Below, one piece after another: positions 59,660-64,000 of a stretch of DNA of 64,000 nucleotides (its first letter is position 1; the number at the start of each line of letters is the position of its first letter). Source of the stretch: Seohaeicola saemankumensis (GTDB lineage Bacteria > Pseudomonadota > Alphaproteobacteria > Rhodobacterales > Rhodobacteraceae); assembly GCF_042678485.1 (NCBI RefSeq), contig NZ_JBHTKR010000001.1:186001-250000 (forward strand). The letters run 5' to 3'. Below the pieces are notes generated by a model. That model had not been told where the DNA came from, did not search any database, and worked only from the letters and a program-made list of their open reading frames with translations. A program made the translations under genes and the position numbers.

Positions 59660-60991
59660 ATGCGTCTGACGCGCTACTTCCTGCCTGTTCTGAAAGAAAA
59701 CCCCGCCGAGGCGCAGATTGTCAGCCATCGGCTGATGCTGCGGGCGGGCATGATCAAGCAAAGCGCCGCCGGGATCTATTCCTGGCTGCCGCTTGGCTAC
59801 AAGGTGCTGCGCCGGATCGAACAGATCGTGCACGAGGAACAGATCCGCGCGGGCCATATCCCGATGCTGATGCCGACGCTGCAACCGGCGGACCTGTGGC
59901 GCGAAAGCGGTCGCTATGACGATTACGGGCAGGAGATGCTGCGCATCACCGACCGGCAGGACCGCGACATGCTCTATGGTCCCACCAACGAGGAGATGAT
60001 CACCGACATCTTCCGCGCCCATGTGGGCAGCTACAAGGACCTGCCGCTGACCCTCTATCACATCCAGTGGAAATTCCGCGACGAGATGCGCCCCCGGTTC
60101 GGCGTGATGCGCGGCCGCGAGTTCCTGATGAAGGACGGTTACAACTTCGACGTGGACAAGGATGCGGCGCTGCATGCCTATAACCGCCATCTGGTCAGCT
60201 ATCTGCGGACCTACGAGCGGATGGGCCTGCAGGCGATCCCGATGCGCGCGGATAGCGGGCCGATCGGCGGCGATGACACCCATGAATTCCTGGTGCTGGC
60301 AGAAACCGGCGAGTCCGAGGTGTTCTATGACAGCCAGATCACCGATCTGAAATTCGGCGACCGCGAGATCGATTACGACAGCGTGGATCAGTGCCGCGCC
60401 GTGCTGGAGGAATTCACCAGCCGCTATGCGCGCACCGACGAGACCCATGACGGGGCGCTGTTCAACGCCATTCCCGAGGAGCGCCGCCGCACCGCGCGCG
60501 GCATCGAGGTGGGGCAGATCTTCTATTTCGGCACCAAATATTCCGAAGCGATGGGCGCCACCGTCCAGACCGCCGAGGGCAGCAAGGTGCCGGTGCACAT
60601 GGGCAGCCACGGTATCGGCGTCAGCCGTCTTGTGGGTGCGATCATCGAGGCCAGCCATGACGACAAGGGCATCATCTGGCCCGAGGGTGTCACGCCTTTC
60701 CATTGCGGGATCGTCAACCTCAAGCAGGGCGATGCTGCCGCCGACGCGGCCTGCGAGGGGCTTTACAAGGCGCTGACCGCCGCCGGGCTGGAGCCGCTTT
60801 ACGACGATCGCGACGAACGCGCCGGCGCCAAGTTCGCCACCATGGACCTGATCGGCCTGCCCTGGCGGATTACCGTGGGCCCGCGCGGCCTTGCGGCGGG
60901 TGTGGTCGAGCTGACCTCGCGCCGGACAGGCGAGAGCGAGGAACTGACGCCCGAGGCCGCGATTGCGCGCATCACGGCGATCTATGGCTGA
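59660..60991 (+). CDS. proS: Prolyl-tRNA synthetase (short, editing-less type)
   Basis: This 443-residue class II synthetase has motif 1-like IKQSAAGIYSWLPLG, motif 2 FRDEMRPRFGVMRGREFLMKD-type segment (about 135-155) and motif 3 GSHGIGVSRLVGA near 317. The short length indicates absence of the Ala-Pro editing insertion, as usual in alphaproteobacteria. GAGGGG precedes the start. lolCD follow. Confidence 0.96.
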   Translation: MRLTRYFLPVLKENPAEAQIVSHRLMLRAGMIKQSAAGIYSWLPLGYKVLRRIEQIVHEEQIRAGHIPMLMPTLQPADLWRESGRYDDYGQEMLRITDRQDRDMLYGPTNEEMITDIFRAHVGSYKDLPLTLYHIQWKFRDEMRPRFGVMRGREFLMKDGYNFDVDKDAALHAYNRHLVSYLRTYERMGLQAIPMRADSGPIGGDDTHEFLVLAETGESEVFYDSQITDLKFGDREIDYDSVDQCRAVLEEFTSRYARTDETHDGALFNAIPEERRRTARGIEVGQIFYFGTKYSEAMGATVQTAEGSKVPVHMGSHGIGVSRLVGAIIEASHDDKGIIWPEGVTPFHCGIVNLKQGDAAADAACEGLYKALTAAGLEPLYDDRDERAGAKFATMDLIGLPWRITVGPRGLAAGVVELTSRRTGESEELTPEAAIARITAIYG

Positions 60992-61016
60992 CCGGAGTGT
61001 CCGGGGCTGCCGTGGC

Positions 61017-61044
61017 GCCATGGATATTTGAGGCAAGAAGAATT
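61017..61044 (+). repeat. Stem-loop repeat, copy 4 (tail only)
   Basis: The tail GATATTTGAGGCAAGAAGAA (61023-61042) is intact, but the hairpins upstream (CCGGAGTGTCCGG and following) are decayed. It lies 26 bases after the proS stop. Confidence 0.6.
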
Positions 61045-61129
61045 GACGCGCGGTGGCAGCGATCTGCGCCGCGCGTCTTGACCCCGGCCCCCGCGCCGCA
61101 CAGGTTACAGGGCAGGTAGGGAGCAGCCG

Positions 61130-62422
61130 ATGGCAGGAACAACGCCGCCTTTCGCGGGTTTCGAATGGATGATCGCCTGGCGCTATCTGCGCGCGCGGCG
61201 CGCCGAGGGTGGCGTGTCGGTGATGACCTGGATCAGCCTGATCGGGATCACGCTTGCGGTTTTCGCATTGATCGCCACGCTGGCGGTCCGGTCGGGTTTC
61301 CGGGCGGAATTCGTCGATACGATCCTGGGTGCCAATGCACATGTCACCGTATACGAGGCGGGGCGCATCGACCCCGTATCGGGGCGCATCGACCGCAGCC
61401 TGACCGATTACGAGACGATGGCCGCGGCCCTGCGCGGCGTGCCCGGCGTGACCCGGACCGCGCCCCTGATCAAGGGGCAGGTGATGGCCAATGCGGGCGG
61501 GCGCAACGCGGGGATCGAGGTGTTCGGCATCCGCGCCGACGATCTGCGCGGCATCCCGCGCGTTGGCGGCGACCAGGCGCAGGCGCAGGGCGATCTTGCG
61601 CGGTTCGACGAGGGCATCGCCATCGGGTCGGGTGTGGCGCGCGAACTTGGGATCGGCCTGGGCGACCGGATCAGACTGATCTCTCCCGACGGGGTCAAGA
61701 CCGCCTTCGGCACCAGCCCCAGGGTCAAGGCCTATGAGGTGGTCTATGTCTTTACCGCCGGGCGCTGGGACATCGACCGCACCCGTGTCTATCTGCCCTT
61801 CGCCGAGGCGCAGAGCTATTTCAACCGCGAGGGCACGGCCGACGAGATCGAGGTGATGGTCGCGGCGCCGGAACGGGTCGACATGCTGGAGTTTGCCTTG
61901 CTGGAGGCGGCGGGGCCGCGCGCCCAGGTCTGGACATGGCGCGACGCCAGCGGCGGTTTCCTGCGCGCGCTGGATATCGAGGATAACGTGATGTTCGTGA
62001 TCCTGTCGATCCTGGTGCTGATTGCGGCGATGAACATCGTTTCTGGTTTGATCATGCTGGTCAAAAACAAAGGCCGCGATATCGGCATCCTGCGGACCAT
62101 GGGCCTGACCGAGGGCGCGGTGCTGCGGGTCTTTTTCATCTGCGGCGCCTTTACCGGCATCATCGGCACGGCGGCGGGGGTCATCCTTGGCTGCTTGTTC
62201 GCCATCTATATCGATCCGATCTTTTCCTTCGTGAACTACGTGGCGGGCGGCGGCGTCTGGGACCCGGCCGTGCGCGGGATCTATGCGCTGCCGGCCAAGC
62301 TGCAGCTGGGTGATGTGCTGTCTGCGGTGGCGCTGTCGCTGGGCCTGTCCTTCGTGGTGACGATCTTTCCCGCGCGCCGCGCCGCACGGATGAACCCGGT
62401 CGAGGCGCTGCGCTATGAGTGA
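61130..62422 (+). CDS. lolC: Lipoprotein-releasing ABC transporter permease
   Basis: This 430-residue protein has the LolC/E layout: one membrane helix near 40, a large periplasmic MacB-like domain (about 65-280) and three C-terminal helices. FEWMIAWRYLRARRAEG at the start and NKGRDIGILRTMGLTEG in the cytoplasmic loop are family signatures. With LolD it extracts lipoproteins from the inner membrane. Its stop overlaps lolD by 8 bases. A single permease gene suggests a LolF-like homodimer. Confidence 0.93.
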   Translation: MAGTTPPFAGFEWMIAWRYLRARRAEGGVSVMTWISLIGITLAVFALIATLAVRSGFRAEFVDTILGANAHVTVYEAGRIDPVSGRIDRSLTDYETMAAALRGVPGVTRTAPLIKGQVMANAGGRNAGIEVFGIRADDLRGIPRVGGDQAQAQGDLARFDEGIAIGSGVARELGIGLGDRIRLISPDGVKTAFGTSPRVKAYEVVYVFTAGRWDIDRTRVYLPFAEAQSYFNREGTADEIEVMVAAPERVDMLEFALLEAAGPRAQVWTWRDASGGFLRALDIEDNVMFVILSILVLIAAMNIVSGLIMLVKNKGRDIGILRTMGLTEGAVLRVFFICGAFTGIIGTAAGVILGCLFAIYIDPIFSFVNYVAGGGVWDPAVRGIYALPAKLQLGDVLSAVALSLGLSFVVTIFPARRAARMNPVEALRYE

Positions 62423-63101
62423 GGTGGTACTGGCGCTGCAGGGCGTGGAAAAGACCTACAACCGGGGCAAACCCAATGCCGTGCAGGTACTGCAAGGAGT
62501 CGATCTGACAGTCGCGCGGGGCGAGGTTGTGGCGCTGGTCGCGCCCTCCGGCGCGGGCAAGTCGACGCTTTTGCATATTGCCGGGCTGCTGGATACGCCC
62601 GATGCGGGATCGGTGCGGATCGGCGGGGCCGAGATGGTCGGCCTGTCGGATCGGCGGCGCACGGCGGTGCGGCGGGCCGATGTGGGCTTCATCTACCAGT
62701 TTCACCACCTGTTGCCGGAATTTTCCGCGCTGGAGAACATCGTATTGCCGCAGCTTGCCAATGGCGTGCCGCGCGACGAGGCGCGCAGCTGTGCCTATGA
62801 CCTGCTGACGCGGGTGGGCATCGCGGCGCGGGCCGATCACCGTCCCGCGGCCCTGTCGGGTGGCGAGCAGCAGCGCGTGGCCTTCTGCCGGGCGCTGGCG
62901 AATGCGCCGCGGCTGTTGCTGGCGGACGAGCCGACGGGGAACCTGGATCCGGCCACCTCGGACCAGGTGTTCGGCACGCTGATGGAACTGGTGCGCGGCA
63001 CCGGCCTGTCTGCCCTGATCGCGACGCATAACCTGGACCTGGCCGCGCGGATGGACCGTGTGCTGCGGCTGGACAAGGGGCATCTGGCCGAAGGGCTGTA
63101 G
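62415..63101 (+). CDS. lolD: Lipoprotein-releasing ABC transporter ATPase
   Basis: This 228-residue ATPase has Walker A APSGAGKST (about 44-52), signature LSGGEQQRV and Walker B LLLADEPTGNLD. The IYQFHHLLPEFSALEN segment is typical of LolD. Walker A begins with Ala rather than Gly, as in some LolD proteins. Confidence 0.94.
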   Translation: MSEVVLALQGVEKTYNRGKPNAVQVLQGVDLTVARGEVVALVAPSGAGKSTLLHIAGLLDTPDAGSVRIGGAEMVGLSDRRRTAVRRADVGFIYQFHHLLPEFSALENIVLPQLANGVPRDEARSCAYDLLTRVGIAARADHRPAALSGGEQQRVAFCRALANAPRLLLADEPTGNLDPATSDQVFGTLMELVRGTGLSALIATHNLDLAARMDRVLRLDKGHLAEGL

Positions 63102-63193
63102 CCGGCCATCGGGGCGGGGATGTCACGCAGAAGTGTCGCGCAGGTGATCGCGGCTTGCGCTAGGTTTGTGGCCAACCTGGTGCGGAGCATTGC

Positions 63194-63880
63194 ATGGCTG
63201 TCGTCTTTCGCTTTCCCTTTCCTGCCGTCTTGGTCGGTTTGGCCCTGGCGGTGGCGGTGTCGGTGTCGGTGTTGGTGTCCGTGGTCCGGGCCGACCCGCT
63301 GCCATTCACCCCGGATTGGCGCGAGCAGAGCTTTCCAAGGCTGAGCGCCAACAGCTATGGGGCGCTTGGCAACCGGCTGGATATCGTATCGGATCAGGCT
63401 GTGTCGGTGCTCTATACCGCGTTACCCGAAAGCCGGTGGCGCGCGCGCAGCGCAAGTTGGCGCTGGGGGGTCGAACAATCCGTGCCGCCCACGGACCTGC
63501 GCCGCAAGGGCGGTGATGATCGCAATATCTCGATCTATTTCGTGTTCATGGACGAGGCATCCGCCCGCCGTGCCGGCCCCGATCCGCGCCTGCGCAGCCT
63601 GCTGGGCAATCGCAATGCACGGATGCTGGTCTATGTCTGGGGCGGGGATCAGCCACGCGGCGCGGTGCTTGACAGCCCCTACCTGGCCGCGCGCGGCAAG
63701 TCCCTGATCCTGCGCGGTGCCGGGACCGGCGCGCATCCCGAGGCGGTGGATCTTGCGGCGGATTACGCCCGGATCTTTGGCGGCGCGCCAGAGGCGCTGG
63801 TGGGCATCGCCGTATCGGCCGACAGCGACGATACCAAGACCGCGGTCCGCGCCTGGATCAGCGAGATGGTGATCCGCTAG
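63194..63880 (+). CDS. DUF3047 protein
   Basis: This 228-residue protein has a signal peptide with an unusual VAVSVSVLVSVV core coded by hexanucleotide-like GTGTCG repeats, then a DUF3047 domain (about 35-225) with SWRWGVEQSVPPTDLRRKGG and RNISIYFVFMD. Function unknown. It ends at 63880, overlapping the stop of a convergent gene. Confidence 0.82.
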   Translation: MAVVFRFPFPAVLVGLALAVAVSVSVLVSVVRADPLPFTPDWREQSFPRLSANSYGALGNRLDIVSDQAVSVLYTALPESRWRARSASWRWGVEQSVPPTDLRRKGGDDRNISIYFVFMDEASARRAGPDPRLRSLLGNRNARMLVYVWGGDQPRGAVLDSPYLAARGKSLILRGAGTGAHPEAVDLAADYARIFGGAPEALVGIAVSADSDDTKTAVRAWISEMVIR

Positions 63881-64000
63881 GCTTGCTGCGTCAGAAAAAC
63901 GCCACCGGCCATCAAGGCGATCCCAACCGCACGTGACAGCGACAACGGGCTGATGCGGGCGCCGAACAGGCCGAAATGATCGATCAGGGCGGCGCTGATC
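63877..64000 (-). CDS. DMT-family transporter of the DUF606/YdcZ type (3' end, partial)
   Basis: The minus strand encodes 40 residues up to a TAG at 63877-63879, including ALIDHFGLFGARISPLSLS and GIALMAGGVFLTQQ. The DHFGLFG segment followed by a last hydrophobic helix matches the end of DUF606 transporters. Its stop codon overlaps the DUF3047 stop by 3 bases (CTAG). Confidence 0.7.
   Translation of the reverse strand, partial: ISAALIDHFGLFGARISPLSLSRAVGIALMAGGVFLTQQA

Noticed and set aside
1..64000. CRISPR arrays, insertion sequences, prophage genes, tRNA genes
   Set aside because: No regularly spaced repeats, transposase motifs, phage structural genes or tRNA-like TTCRANY arms in cloverleaf context were found by eye.

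Overview
The window is a high-GC chromosomal segment from a member of the Rhodobacterales (Rhodobacteraceae, probably the marine Roseobacter side). The assignment rests on gene content: a ScfR/PccR-type propionyl-CoA regulator beside pccB, a betI-betC-betB-betA cluster back to back with a choXWV choline transporter, a short editing-less prolyl-tRNA synthetase, an AI-2E permease/HdaA/ppk/ppx string, and a DUF1127 gene beside a LysR gene. No prophage, insertion sequence, CRISPR array or tRNA was seen. Codon use looks uniform.

Layout. 1-6.8 kb: housekeeping genes (MBL-fold hydrolase, gatC-gatA, an excalibur-domain lipoprotein, a cell-wall amidase, the RNase P RNA, a YebE-like protein, rpmG, a VIT1-like transporter). 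6.8-13.5 kb: a Bax-inhibitor-like membrane protein, DUF1127 and a divergent LysR gene, a quinone oxidoreductase, an Xre regulator, an IMPase-family phosphatase, 8-oxoguanine deaminase and a CAP-domain protein. 13.5-18.7 kb: guanine deaminase, mgtE, a 5-formyl-THF cyclo-ligase, a YmdB-like phosphoesterase, yebC. 18.8-27.2 kb: a catabolic island of a LysR regulator divergent from a TRAP transporter and a three-subunit flavin/iron-sulfur oxidase of the opine oxidase / D-hydroxyproline dehydrogenase type, followed by LysE and EamA exporters.

27.3-35.7 kb: choline and choline-sulfate to glycine betaine. ChoXWV imports choline, BetC removes sulfate from choline sulfate, BetA and BetB oxidise choline to betaine, and BetI probably represses both arms through a palindrome in the shared choX/betI promoter region. 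35.8-37.6 kb: secreted thermonuclease, hemerythrin-like protein, YdcH-like protein.

37.6-50.3 kb: propionyl-CoA to succinyl-CoA. PccR is encoded next to a divergent MFS gene and pccB; small exported proteins, pccA, DUF4174 and sulfotransferase-like genes follow, then methylmalonyl-CoA mutase. TTTGC-type operator arrays lie upstream of both pccR and pccB. 50.3-53.7 kb: VOC, GNAT, DnaJ-like, EEP-phosphatase and exported-protein genes. 53.7-59.2 kb (minus strand): AI-2E permease, hdaA, ppk, ppx. 59.6-64 kb: proS, lolC, lolD, DUF3047 and the end of a DUF606 transporter gene.

The most unusual non-coding signals are a stem-loop repeat (three full copies and one decayed copy) placed just 3' of genes, whose hairpin arms differ but stay complementary, and a shorter related motif on both strands; the paired TTTGC operators of the propionate regulon; and an orphan intrinsic terminator before proS that suggests a small RNA.
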